From Haplomitrium mnioides (lineage: Eukaryota > Marchantiophyta > Haplomitriopsida > Calobryales), in contig JBNGIS010035184.1 of the NCBI GenBank assembly GCA_049999725.1, positions 1 to 22,389 of the forward strand: 22,389 nucleotides of DNA. Direction: 5' to 3'. Positions 1 through 9,100 of the stretch are shown here, piece after piece. Numbering within the stretch: the first letter of the stretch is position 1; the number at the start of each line of letters is the position of its first letter. The notes below the pieces were generated by a model. It did no database searches. It was not told the DNA's origin and saw nothing but the letters and a program-made list of their open reading frames with translations. Both the position numbers and the translations under genes were made by a program.

Positions 1-266
1 GGCTAGAACACTAGCAGCAGTTGACCAAGGCGCAACACGACAACAAGCTACGGCCGACTGAACTTAAGGTGGGTGATTTGGTGCTGCTCTACGACAGCAG
101 GTTCTTACACTTCCTTGGAAAGCTGCATACCAGGTGGATGGGGCCATACCTGGTGAGAATGTTTCATAACAATGGGTCGGTGGAGTTGAGCACATTGACG
201 GGGGAACACCTTCCCAATCGTGTTCATTACAATAGGCTGAAGCGGTATCACCACCAGCATGACTAA
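1..266 (+). pseudogene. Ty3/gypsy polyprotein, integrase C-terminal end (partial)
   Basis: This is the end of a retrotransposon pol gene cut by the window edge. The frame runs open from 15 to a TGA at 264-266. It contains the block KVGDLVLLYDSRFLHF, then GKLHTRWMGPY and NRLKRYH, which is the GPY/F module at the integrase C-terminus of plant Ty3/gypsy elements. This module helps bind DNA and hold the integrase multimer together. No chromodomain follows, so the element is probably not a chromovirus and differs from the one at 4562-10027. A TAG at 12-14 lies in the same frame just upstream, where family members are normally open, so this copy is probably inactive. The low decay of the visible part suggests a younger copy than the others here. 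The clade is not assigned. Confidence 0.85.
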
Positions 267-573
267 TGACGAGGATGCTGACCTGTACAGCATGGGAGGC
301 CTGTGCACACAATGGCTGGAGTTGGAGGAATTCAGGTTTGGGTTGTGCCGATTTACGCATCGGACTTGATTGTGGCGTTTTGGAGTGTCTATTGTGAGTG
401 GTTTTTTTTTCTTTGGAGTGGAATTTGTGTAGAGTGGCATAGCAGGGAGTGGTAGCTAACCTGGGCACCATGGAAGTCTGGCAAGGTGAGACCAGAGCGG
501 CTGAAACAGCCATCGAGGCAGAAGGAAGCCACTAATCGACAAAATACGAAAAATCGTGGATTGGGAGGGATAA
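267..573 (+). other. 3' untranslated stretch of the first gypsy element
   Basis: This lies between the pol stop codon and the putative LTR start. No convincing reading frame was found. It ends in a purine-rich run at about 556-573 (ggattgggagggataa) that could serve as a polypurine tract immediately before a TG dinucleotide. Confidence 0.45.
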
Positions 574-1347
574 TGACGTGGTTGTAGCTTGGTGGACTAG
601 AGTTGGAGGGGCAGCCTATGCAGCAAAGTGTGGAGAATGTGGATGGCAGGTGTGCACCCCTGTACCTCAGGATAATTGCAGAATTTGGTCACATGACGGT
701 TGGCTTGTTATGTTCGTTTGTGCTTTGTTGTATGTGTGTGTTGCGTTGTGTGGGGGAATCACCAGATCAACTCAGGAGCAGCCCCAAAGACAGGTCAGTG
801 CAGCTGAGGCATTAAGGGGCCAGCAAGGTCAGCAGGTGGACGGGTGTTTGCGGGGACACTGCACAAATAAAAGGGGAGTTATGTCGGCAGGTGTTTTACG
901 GGTTTTTTCAAATTTTTGTGTCTAATATGGGCTGGCGCAACACTTTGAGCCTAGGATTGATAAACATGGTGCACAAAGGGGTGGAAAAGAGCAAAAACAA
1001 GTCAAGGGTGGGCTAGAGTATGAGGAAGCGGGTTTTGTTCGGTTCGGTTTGTGCTCTGCCTCCTCTCGATTCTAGCCTGCTCACTTTGACCCCATCCTTC
1101 TAGGGGTACTATATTATTATTTTATTACTATTTTATATCTCCCTACTGGTCAAAGCCTACATTCTGTATTTGCATTTTATTTTCTATTTTCTATCTTTTT
1201 ATTTTTTACTTTATGTTTTATTTGTTGTGGCACATGCATTACACACAGAGAGAGAGAGAGAGAGCCGTTGCGCTATTCCATACGTTCCTCCACACACAGC
1301 GATAGATAGATAGATTCATAGTGAGGGGTCAAAGGTTCCCCTTATGT
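574..1347 (+). repeat. Probable 3' LTR of the first gypsy element, cut by the gap
   Basis: The start at TGACG (574) is chosen because it follows a polypurine-like run downstream of the pol stop. A TATA-like box, AAATAAAAGGGG, lies at about 865-876, followed by T-rich sequence as expected for a U3/R boundary. A (GA)n tract lies at about 1246-1264 and a short GATA repeat at 1301-1315. The second LTR is not in the window and the 3' end is not visible, so the LTR assignment rests on position alone. The small ORFs inside are not gene-like. Confidence 0.4.
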
Positions 1348-1447
1348 NNNNNNNNNNNNNNNNNNNNNNNNNNNNNNNNNNNNNNNNNNNNNNNNNNNNN
1401 NNNNNNNNNNNNNNNNNNNNNNNNNNNNNNNNNNNNNNNNNNNNNNN
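1348..1447. other. Assembly gap, 100 N
   Basis: Exactly 100 unresolved bases, the customary placeholder for a scaffold join of unknown length. The AG/GATA repeats just before it and the purine-rich repeats just after it may explain the break. Sequence on the two sides need not be adjacent in the genome, and short ORFs spanning the Ns are meaningless. Confidence 0.97.
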
Positions 1448-2290
1448 GTCGCGAGGAAGAGGGCGTTGCGAGCAGGCTGGAATCGAGAGGAGGCAGAGCG
1501 CGAAAGAGTAGGTTGGGATTGTTCGGAGAGGGGAGGAGCATTTTGAGAGGGCTGGAGCATTTTGATCAAGGGAGGGCTGCACATCGTGCGATCATGGGAG
1601 GAGGCACTTTGAGCGATAGAGGAGGAAGGCACGTGAGGCAGAGACCAAGCACAAGGGGCCGGCAGGCTGGGATCGAGAGGAGGCAGCCGTCGTGAGGGCG
1701 AATTGTTCGGTCAGAGAGGAGGATTTCAATCAGAGAGGAGGAGGAGTCAAAGGTAACTATCGCAAGACAACAAGCAAGAGCATGAGACCCAAAATTGAGC
1801 CTGCTAGAAGCTATAGCATAAGCTAGTGAGCCTACCCTTGAAGGAATAGGCAATGTTTGGAGGTGACTATATCGGAGGACGACAAGGTGTAGCTTGATGT
1901 GGGTTGTGAATTCACATAAAGTAGCATGCATAGGAAACCTCGCTTGCAGGTAGAAATTGAGCCGACAGAAATCAAACTCAATGCAAGGCAATGGCAAAGC
2001 TCGGAATGCTAACGTTGTCGAGGGAGTGTGGAAGCACACAATGGTGTGTCCCAAAATTCTGCAGTGGCAGCTATGCTAACATTTACTGAAATTCAATGAG
2101 GAGAATAGGGGGATCCCTAAGAGGGCATGACTACATTTCGATCGGCAGGATTGCATTACGATCAAGGGGGAGCCACTTCGATCAGAGGAGCATTTCGGTC
2201 ATGGGAGGAGCATTTCGAACAGAGCGGATGCAGATTTGAAGCGATCAGGGGGCAGGTAGGCTGAGATTGAGCGCAAGGGGGACAGAAATC
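1448..2290 (+). repeat. Purine-rich region with a degenerate block in two to three copies
   Basis: A 25-base string at 1472-1496 recurs at 1662-1686 with one mismatch, 190 bases apart. In both places it is followed by a shared ATTGTTCGG (near 1516 and 1700). A third, more diverged copy appears at about 2188-2275. There TCATGGGAGGAG (compare 1592-1603) is again followed by a CATTT/CACTT run with GAGCGAT-like sequence, then GGCAGG and GAGATTGAGCG. Short variants of GGAGCATTTTGATCA are scattered through it. The G/A bias is strong and no frame is convincing. It could be the leader or LTR of another element. Confidence 0.6.
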
Positions 2291-4160
2291 AGACATGCGA
2301 GGAGCGAAGAGAGTACATGATGAATTCAAGGAGGACTTCAGAAATGGGAAGAGAAATCAGTGAGGAAAAGCGAAAAATTCTGGCGGGGCATTTGTTTATT
2401 TCCACATACCTTCAGGTCCTCGGGAATCGATTTGAGGGAGAGGCGGAATTTTCTCAAAGAAACAGAGGTTCTACGCGCCAGAGTTTGCCGATATACCTAC
2501 ACTGAAGAACAACCATTTTTCCTAAGCAATGAGGGCAACTATGGAGTCGCAAGCGCCGTGTGATGTTCAGTGCTAATAGAGCCTGCCACAGAGGATTCAA
2601 CCAAGGCAAAATTGCAGCAGGGGAGGTTGCTGATGAGTTCGTTGTAGCAATGATCGAATCCAAGAGGTAGACTTGGATTCAATCAGATCAGAGAAGACTT
2701 AATTCGCGCAGGGGTAGGACTCGAGCGAGAGGAGGATCACGCGGAGAAAGGAGCCGGGCAAGGAGAGAGAACACAACTAGTGTTCTTATAGCAAGAAAAA
2801 AAACCAAAAGTAAAAGGACAAATGAAAACTAACTAAACTAAGTAAGTAGGTGACAAGACAAATGAAACTAAGGAGGGAAAGGGAGAAAAACCCCAAAAGC
2901 TACTTTATGAAAGGCCAAATTTAACGGCCTCTAAACTTAGACGAGAAAATCGGGAGGGCCAAGCAGCTGGGAGAGCTTTCAAACGGAGCCTAAACTAATG
3001 TTAGCCTCGTCAATATGTGGAGCGGGGAGATCTTGGATCAAAAAGTGAAGGGCCTTCATGCACTAAGCGGCATTGGGGTAGCGGTGGTAAAGGCTCCTCG
3101 CGGGCTCTTTTTAGGGGATTCACCATAGGAGAGCATTACGAGCAAAGGGCAGAGGATGGGAGAGAACAAGAGGGAAGGCCATCACGCGAGGAGGAGAGGA
3201 GGTGGCTTGGGCTGGTTGTGGGACAAAAGGTGGGGTGGACTACATTGCTAGGGGTTGGTGATGGGGTGCTAGAGGTGGGCATATGCAAGTGGACCGGCTT
3301 TTTGGAGGTGCTGCGACAGTCTAGGGAAACTTTCTCAAGGAACTCAAGGGGGTGGACTTATCTTCAAGTCACATTGTGTGGGATGTACCAATAGTTTGTT
3401 TTCCTTTCCGTATATGTAGAAACTGGTTGTGCTGATTCCAAGCTACTCCATAACACATGAGCAAGCATTAGATTAATTTCTTGATGAGTCCGGTGTGCCT
3501 TTGGGGGTGCATTGCGTGTTGATCTTTCCTAAGTAAACGTATGTTTGGAGTTCTTGCTGAGTAGAGCACGTTAGAGCGGTTCTTTTGGTGGATTTGATGG
3601 GTGTCGGTGTGGTGGAGTGAGGGCCAGCAGCTGGGAGGGCTGTCTTCTAGACATGGAAGTGAAATAAAACCTCTTTCGAGCATGAGGAAGTAAATTAAGG
3701 GCTTCTAGTGATGGAAGTTGAAAACTATCTAACTGCAGGTGCGTGCGTGTGAGTCAGTTGGGAGTGATTGAGTGAATAAGTAGAACTATTGGGTGTGTTC
3801 AGGGCCAGCAGACCTCAATTGATGTTTGTACATGCTATGATCTATTATTTGATTGCATTGATCTTTTCAGAAGAAGTGTGTTGGTTGTGGGTGTGTGAGT
3901 GGGTGTGCGTGACATTGTGGTTGTAAGTAATTTTCTCAAACCGTAAAACCCACTCTAGGGTAGTCTATAATTACTTCAATGGAGTGGGACAGGTATTCCA
4001 AATTGTGTTGGAGTGAGTCCAGGGTGCATTAAGAGAAGTTAGAGTCAATTCAGTGCAAAACCCCTTCCATAAAAGGTTCCGGAACAAGAAATCAGCCTTA
4101 AATCAGCGCAAATCGGTGGAAAAGGAGATAAGCGACCGGTCTGGGGGCTGACAGTACAAC
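2291..4160. other. Unassigned stretch, no recognisable gene
   Basis: The best open frame, 3017-3394 (+, 125 codons), is rich in Gly, Arg and Glu and matches no family I know. It looks like a chance frame in purine-rich DNA. A string close to CAGCTGGGAGRGCT occurs at about 2964 and 3628, and GGGCCAGCAG recurs near 3802, which hints at related repeat sequence through the stretch. It is probably retrotransposon untranslated or LTR sequence, but no boundaries could be set. Confidence 0.4.
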
Positions 4161-4161
4161 C

Positions 4162-4490
4162 TCATTTTTTTGGAATATGTAGGATTGGTAAAGCAAGTTG
4201 ACAATGTGGCTTAACCTCTATGGTAGAAAATAACAAAACCAAGCACTCATCCTTGCATATGGGTTCTTTTAGCTGACAAGGCTCTTTCATTGTTACTTCT
4301 ATTCTAGTGCAATGAATCAATCCTTGAGAAAAGCAATCAAGTGCTTCTCTTTCTCCCATATCGGAGATTTGCATGATAATATTCTGCATTATATAGCATA
4401 CATTCTTATTATACCAAGTTGTTTTATAAGACAATTCATTGCTACTTTTGGAGCTGCTAGAAACTTAATCTTGAAGTCCTTAGTAATCTA
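4162..4490 (-). pseudogene. Antisense Ty3/gypsy gag remnant
   Basis: On the minus strand the reading frame gives MQISDMGEREALDCFSQGL, then EVTMKEPCQLKEPI. This follows the plant gypsy Gag pattern of a leucine-rich LQIPDMSxxEALDRFxxGL block, then an EV...DP..L.EA segment. Upstream, in a shifted frame, TKDFKIKFLAAPKVAMN resembles the FxxxFxxP capsid segment that normally precedes it. The protein part is therefore a broken capsid domain with at least one frameshift and no zinc knuckle in view. It lies directly beside the left LTR of the chromovirus, which inserted into or next to it. The chromovirus Gag shows a similar block (QIMDMSPAKTLDNF), which supports the family call. Confidence 0.55.
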
Positions 4491-4556
4491 CCAATCTTAA
4501 TTAAAACTCAAGTTAAGAAACAACATAAGATACAAGCCCTCATTGTGCTTACTCAA

Positions 4557-4561
4557 TTTGA
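4557..4561. repeat. Target-site duplication, left copy (TTTGA)
   Basis: TTTGA directly precedes the TG of the left LTR and is repeated exactly after the CA of the right LTR. Five bases is the usual Ty3/gypsy duplication length. Confidence 0.93.
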
Positions 4562-4656
4562 TGTAACAAGGTTTGCTAAACTTGGTGAAACCTCATGATT
4601 TAGTTGTTGCTAAAGTTAGTTAGCGGAGGAAAAGTTTCTAAAAGAAGAAGCTTAGA

Positions 4657-4669
4657 GAAGCTTCTAGAA
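4657..4669 (+). promoter_or_regulatory. Heat-shock element in the 5' LTR
   Basis: The sequence reads GAA-gc-TTC-ta-GAA, a perfect three-unit nGAAnnTTCnnGAAn site of the type bound by trimeric heat-shock factors. It lies about 190 bp upstream of the TATA box. The matching site in the 3' LTR is damaged (GAA lost in the third unit). Confidence 0.6.
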
Positions 4670-4785
4670 GATAGGAGAAGAAGAAACTTAGGGAGGCTTC
4701 CAGATATTATAAGAAGATTAGAGACGCTTCTAGATGAAGAAAGAAGATTTTAGAAGAGAATTTTCTAAAAAGCACTAGAAGCATA

Positions 4786-4798
4786 GAAGATTCTAGAA
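4786..4798 (+). promoter_or_regulatory. Heat-shock element in the 5' LTR, TATA-proximal
   Basis: The sequence reads GAA-ga-TTC-ta-GAA, again a perfect three-unit site, about 60 bp upstream of the TATA box, a spacing typical of functional heat-shock promoters. The 3' LTR has a mutated version (GAACTCTAGAAG). Confidence 0.6.
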
Positions 4799-4859
4799 GG
4801 GGACCAAGAAAGGTTTCTAAGGACTAAGGTGACTTCTTAAAGAGGTCTTGTAGATGAAG

Positions 4860-4868
4860 TATAAATAG
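4860..4868 (+). promoter_or_regulatory. TATA box of the 5' LTR
   Basis: TATAAATAG in U3, the likely core promoter for the element's genomic RNA, with transcription expected roughly 30 bp downstream. The aligned 3' LTR sequence is TGTAAATAA (9843-9851), so the box survives only in the 5' LTR. Confidence 0.65.
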
Positions 4869-5025
4869 AGAAGGCTTGGCCCTTCTCCCTCATTTGGGAG
4901 TTAGGAAAGTCTTGTAAGAAACTTCCTTCTCTCTTTTCTTTCTTTTCCTTTCCTTTCTTGTTGAGTTTATCTTCTTTGTACAAGAGTATGTTGATGTGCT
5001 ACTAGTTAGCAAAGAGTTTTTACAT

Positions 5026-5038
5026 TGGTATCAAAGCA
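5026..5038 (+). other. Primer-binding site, initiator Met tRNA type
   Basis: TGGTATCAAAGCA follows the LTR end after one base. It differs at one position from TGGTATCAGAGCA, the complement of the 3' end of plant initiator Met tRNA used for minus-strand priming by many plant LTR elements. It fixes the right edge of the 5' LTR and the element's orientation. Confidence 0.9.
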
Positions 5039-5082
5039 AGGTTTTGCTTGCATATTGGAAGATCTGTGAATAGATCGATGGG

Positions 5083-6500
5083 ATGGATAGAAAAATTTAT
5101 ATTATGCATAGGTTTCCTCCTTTCAATCCTTTTAGTATCGAAATTCATAATAGAGATAAGCACATGTTTAGGCAACGATTAGTCTACCATTTTGGCTTTG
5201 AGCTTATGTGTCAAGTAATGGAATCAAATCTACCATTTCTTTACCTTATTGTCACTTATGCCAAAGTTTGTAGTTGCACAATTTTTATTTTGTATTAGAC
5301 TCCTCAAATTCTTGATTGACTAAAGTGCTACAAACATCACATAATAGGAAGTGTCAAGAATGAGGTTGTAGGATAAAGACATACAGAGCATGAACAACAA
5401 CTCCAATGGATGATGTTGAGGTTCCAAGCAACAAAAGCCTCTTTAATAGTATGGCAAGAGGAGAATAGTTTGTTTTTGAATCAAATTGCGCAACTTGGAG
5501 AAGGAAAACAAGCACATATGGAGGTTAGTCAGAATACCTTGCTACAAAAGATAACAAAATCTTGCAAGGTAAAACCCTACCGCAACATCCAAGAGATGGG
5601 TGTGCTTGAAGGTTGGACTTATCAATTGGAAGTGCACATGTCATATTTTCTATTAGCATAAGATACAAATTAAGGTCTCTTTGTTAGATCATTCCTCTTT
5701 GATATTGCCTCAATATGGCTACAAACTTGGGAGTGACTCTGAAGAAATGAAGGATGATTGCTTTCTTAGAGCACACCAAAACAATGATTGCTCTCACAAT
5801 TCCAAGCCATGGATGCTTTAACAATAGCTTGAATTAAATTATGAGAGTTGAGACAACAAGGAAACGTCCATAAGTACATTGAAGACTTTTGTAGTATTTA
5901 AGTTCAAATTATGGATATGAGTCCAGCCAAAACATTGGACAACTTCAAACAAAGATTAAATAAGAGTTCAACATGAAGTTATCTTGCAAGATCCTTGCAA
6001 TGTGAAGCTATTATTGTGCATGAGCTCAAAACATTGAAGGGTCACTTATATATGAGCATGATGAGCACTTGTATGGCACCATTCATCAACCTTGACCAAC
6101 ACCAATGGAGTTGGGTCATCTTAGATAAAGAGATAACTTTTTTCTACACAAGAATCTTCAAAATTGTAGGAATCCTAGATTCCAACCAGTTTCACACCCA
6201 TCAATGCTACCTAAAACAAGTACACTAGATGAAACACCTAGAAAAGAAACTTTCCAATGTTTCAAATGTGGGAGATTTAGCCATATCTCTCTTAATTGTA
6301 GAGTTGGGAGAAACAATAGACCTATGCAACAACCTCTCAACAATATGAGTGGTGAAGACAATCAACGTCAACAAAGTCACGAGTTTCAGAAAAAAGAAGA
6401 AGCAAAGCAACCTTGTCATCTTATTGGTTTGACACAACAAGAAAAGGCAAGATGTCCAAGTGGAAGAAGGAAAAAAATCAGTCAGAAGGAAAAATGTCAC
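5083..6500 (+). pseudogene. gag: Chromovirus gag (capsid and zinc knuckle), broken
   Basis: Gag forms the virus-like particle and packages RNA. The first ATG after the primer site is at 5083, but frames change often. A capsid segment at about 5840-5970 reads ELRQQGNVHKYIEDFC, then QIMDMSPAKTLDNF, matching the plant gypsy pattern of an ELRQTGxVxxYxxEF helix followed by the DMS...L.F block. A zinc knuckle CX2CX4HX4C is intact at 6258-6299 (C-FK-C-GRFS-H-ISLN-C), in a 102-codon open frame starting at 6204. Stop codons interrupt the capsid part (for example TAA within 5890-5905). Reading passes from this frame to the protease frame only by a frameshift near 6500. Confidence 0.85.
6258..6299 (+). 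other. Intact CCHC zinc knuckle in gag
   Basis: All four metal ligands are present in CX2CX4HX4C spacing. This nucleocapsid motif binds the packaged RNA. It is the only enzyme or binding motif of this element that has kept all of its key residues. Confidence 0.88.
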
Positions 6501-6502
6501 AA

Positions 6503-6920
6503 TATATTGTGACTGAAGGAAAGCTAGAAGGAGTACAAGTAAGGGTTCTTATTGAACTTCAAGCCACATAGGACTTTTTGTCCAAAAATATTGCATTGAA
6601 GCTTGGTCTCTCCTTAGAGAAGAGCAAGAAAAAGAAGGTAGAACTATCCAGCGGGGAAACAGAAGTGATTGAGATTCTACTCCAAAGTACTGAGTTGCAG
6701 ATTGGTAAGTATGTGGAGAAATTAGAATGGAGAGTGATTTGTTTTGTATGCTATGATATTATTCTTAGAATGCTCTAGATGGAGCAATTAAATCCTCAAG
6801 TTGATTGGCAAATGAAGACATCAACAATGCCACAATTGAAGATTTATGGAGATTGTATCCAATCATGTGTGCAAAGTCTATTGCTATTTGTTATGGCTAC
6901 CAAGCCATCACTACATGGGA
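6503..6920 (+). pseudogene. Chromovirus aspartic protease, inactive
   Basis: The frame gives IVTEGKLEGVQVRVL, then IELQAT, a stop, and DFLSKNIALKLGLSLEK. Later come IGKYVEKLEWRVI and YDIILRML, followed by EQLNPQVDW. This is the plant gypsy retropepsin and its C-terminal tail, which normally cut Gag-Pol. The catalytic D-S/T-G triad normally found in LIDSGATHDF is gone: the Asp codon is GAA (6554-6556, Glu), Ser-Gly are Leu-Gln, and the following His position is a TAG stop (6569-6571). A further TAG at 6777-6779 interrupts the tail. The call rests on the order and spacing of these blocks and their place between gag and RT. Confidence 0.8.
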
Positions 6921-6999
6921 TCTTTTATTTTTGGGGTTGATTTGAGATGTAGAGAACATTGTGATGAGCATAAACAAGGACCTTTGAGTACTAAAGAAG

Positions 7000-7760
7000 T
7001 TTTGTAGAATATTAGAGGAATTCAAAGATGTGTTTTCAAATGATCTACTCTCTAAACTTCCTCCTTGAAGGCGCATTGATCACAAGATTGAGGTAACTTC
7101 AAGAAGCATTCCCTCTTGCAAAGTATTACATCAATTGGCCCCAAATGAATTTGAGTAATGCAAAACACAAGTTGAAGAGTTGTTTTTCAAAGAATTCATT
7201 CAGCCTACTATTTCTCCATATGGTGCTCTTGTTTTGTTTTTGAAGAAGAAAGATGAAAGCATGTGGATGTGCATTGATTATCGAACATCAAATCAAAAAA
7301 TGTGAAAAATAAATATCCATTGCTATTAATGAATGATTTATTTGATCAACTTCACTAAGCTAAATTCTTCACCAATCTTAATTTGTGTAGTGGCTATCAA
7401 CAAATATGAGTGGCAGATGAAGATGTTCTTAAAACAGCCTTTCAAAGTCTTTGTAGCCATTTTGAGCATCTTGTGATGCCATTTAGGTTGACCAATGATC
7501 TTTCCATCTTTATAGGGTTAATAAATGATATCTTTTGCTCATTTCTTGAAAATTTTATTATTTTTTTTCTTTCTTGATAATACTTTGATTTATAGCTGAA
7601 GTCTTGTTAAGCATTAAAAGCACTTGCGGCAAGTATTACAAGTCCTTCGGGATAATGAAGTATATGCAAAACCTTGCAAGTGAGAATTTAGAAGATCAGA
7701 GGTAGATTATCTTGGCCATCATATTAGTGCTCAAGGAATACAAGTGATGTAAGATAATTG
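7000..7760 (+). pseudogene. Chromovirus reverse transcriptase, inactive
   Basis: RT copies the element RNA to DNA. Recognisable blocks in order are EEFKDVFSNDLLSKLPP, a stop at the next Arg position, then RIDHKIEV, EELFFKEFIQPTISPYGA, FLKKKDESMWMCIDYR, FTNLNLCSGYQQI, and after several frame changes FLDNTLIYS, HLRQVLQVLRDNEVYAKPC and YLGHHISAQGIQV. Two of the three catalytic Asp are replaced by Asn. The Asp of the usual IDLRSGY block is AAT at 7380-7382. The second Asp of the DD box is AAT at 7579-7581. Multiple stops occur throughout. The block order is normal, so the domain decayed by point changes and small indels. Confidence 0.87.
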
Positions 7761-8140
7761 ACACAGCTCAATGGTGGACAACTTCAGAGAATATTACCCA
7801 AATATGTGGTTTTTTAGGTTTGACATGTTTTTAATGACGCTTTGTGCAAGACTTTGCATAGATCATGCATGCCTGGACTGTATGACAAGGAGTTTATTGA
7901 AAAGACCCATCACAAGCCTTTTTCTATTTGGAGACACAAAAGAATCCATCAAAATGCCAAGTTTTTTTTGGGCGGAGTGGCGTCAAAGAAACCACATGAA
8001 GATTGTATATATGGAAAGTAAAAATGAACTAGAAAATTCTTTGTCATGTATGCTTCAAATTAATCAAGCTTCAATAATTTCAACTCAACCAAGTGGTGGC
8101 AACAACTTGTGGAAGCCACTTGACATGATTTGGAGATTTA
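7761..8140 (+). pseudogene. RNase H remnant and linker with internal deletion
   Basis: In one frame 7768-7862 gives TTSENITQICGFLGLT, then RFVQDFA: the start of the RT-RNase H connection (family pattern NI..LRGFLGLTGYYRRF). From about 7895 the frame gives KTHHKPF, HQNAKFFLGGVASK and CIYGK, which match the last RNase H block (TDHKSL) and the YKxGKEN linker. The stretch that should lie between, with the first three catalytic acidic residues, is absent; roughly 400 bp is missing. The surviving Asp of TDH is His. The 166-codon open frame at 7771-8271 is a different frame and looks like a by-product. WWQQLVEAT at about 8093-8119 leads into the integrase. Confidence 0.72.
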
Positions 8141-9100
8141 GGCCGCTAAAGGCAAGGAGGGTTTCCATGAGGTTCGAGGCATACTTATCTAGAATGGAAG
8201 ACTTTTGGTGCTTCAAGACGCATCACTTCGCATCATTGTGCTCCAAGAGGTCTATGATGCGTTGTAGCTAGACATATAGGTATAGTAGAAACACTTGAGT
8301 TACTACAATGATCTTATTATTGGCCTAATATAACTAAGGATACAGAGGCATATGTATTAAGTTGTCTTGCATGTAGGCAAAATAAGGCGAGTAATCAAAT
8401 GCATGCGGGGCTTCTACAACCTCTTTCTATTCCCAATTGACGATGGGAACATATAAGCTTGGATTCGGTACGTGAACTTTCTACTACTTCCAAATGGAAT
8501 GACTGTGTGGTGGTTTTTGTTGATAAGCTAAGCAAGATTATCCACATCTGAGCCACCACCAAGACGGTAACAACTCCTAAGTTGGCATAACTATACTTGG
8601 AGGTAGTCTTTCTTCAACATGGTTTCTCTTCAACACTCATTTCAAATCGAGGTATTCAATTTACCAGTATGTTTTGGAGGAGCCTTTTTTCATGCTTTAA
8701 GACTAAATTAGCCATGTCTACAATATATCATCCAAAATCATATGGTCAAACAGAGTGTATGAATTGTACTATTAAAGCTGTGTTACACAGTTTCACACTG
8801 GAGGAACAAAAGGAGTGGTATTTGTTACTAAAATTGGTAGAGTTTGCCTACAACAACTCTGCCAATGCCTCAACTAAAGTCACTCCTTTCTTTCTTACTT
8901 ATGGCAAACACCCTTTGACGTCAACAAGTTTGGTCACTATGGTTTCACAACCATGCACGTCTTTTAAAGTTGAAGCCACTCAAATCCATCATGCAGTCCA
9001 TCTTGCTTGTGACAAGCTTGTTATTGCGCAAAATCCTCAAAAGCAATACATTGATGCTCATCGTCATGATGAGACATTTGTTGTAGACAACAAAGTGTAG
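8141..9100 (+). pseudogene. Chromovirus integrase, inactive
   Basis: Integrase inserts the DNA copy. The N-terminal zinc region reads LVLQDASLRIIVLQEVYDAL, then YYWPNITKDTEAYV and SCLACRQNKASNQMHAGLL. The two Cys remain, but both His of the usual HD...GH pair are lost. In the core, WEHISLD keeps the first Asp; KWNDCVVVFVDKLSKI follows. The longest open frame, 8597-9100, gives ISNRGIQFTSMFW, where the second catalytic Asp is Asn (AAT, 8645-8647). It continues with YHPKSYGQTE, which keeps the Glu, then EFAYNNSANASTKVTPFF. With its DD35E triad broken the enzyme cannot work. A TAG ends the frame at 9098-9100. Confidence 0.9.

Larger units (their letters stand above)
4562..5024 (+). repeat. 5' LTR of the chromovirus (463 bp)
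   Basis: Begins TGTAACAAGG and ends TTTTTACA. It aligns along its full length with 9541-10027. The U3 part is unusually rich in GAAG/CTTC and TTCTAGAA motifs, including two perfect heat-shock elements. A TATA box, TATAAATAG, sits at 4860-4868. A pyrimidine-rich run at 4922-4958 follows in the transcribed part. The length difference from the 3' LTR is explained mostly by a CT microsatellite that expanded only in the 3' copy. Confidence 0.93.

Noticed and set aside
64-513. Minus-strand frames of 149 and 111 codons opposite the gypsy pol end.
   Set aside because: They are opposite-strand shadows of the real pol C-terminus and its untranslated region, with no domain.
1316-1695. Several open frames crossing the N gap.
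   Set aside because: They are artefacts of 100 unknown bases carrying no stop codons.
7771-8271. 166-codon open frame inside the chromovirus pol region.
   Set aside because: The recognisable RNase H and integrase blocks lie in other frames over the same bases; this frame shows no family pattern.
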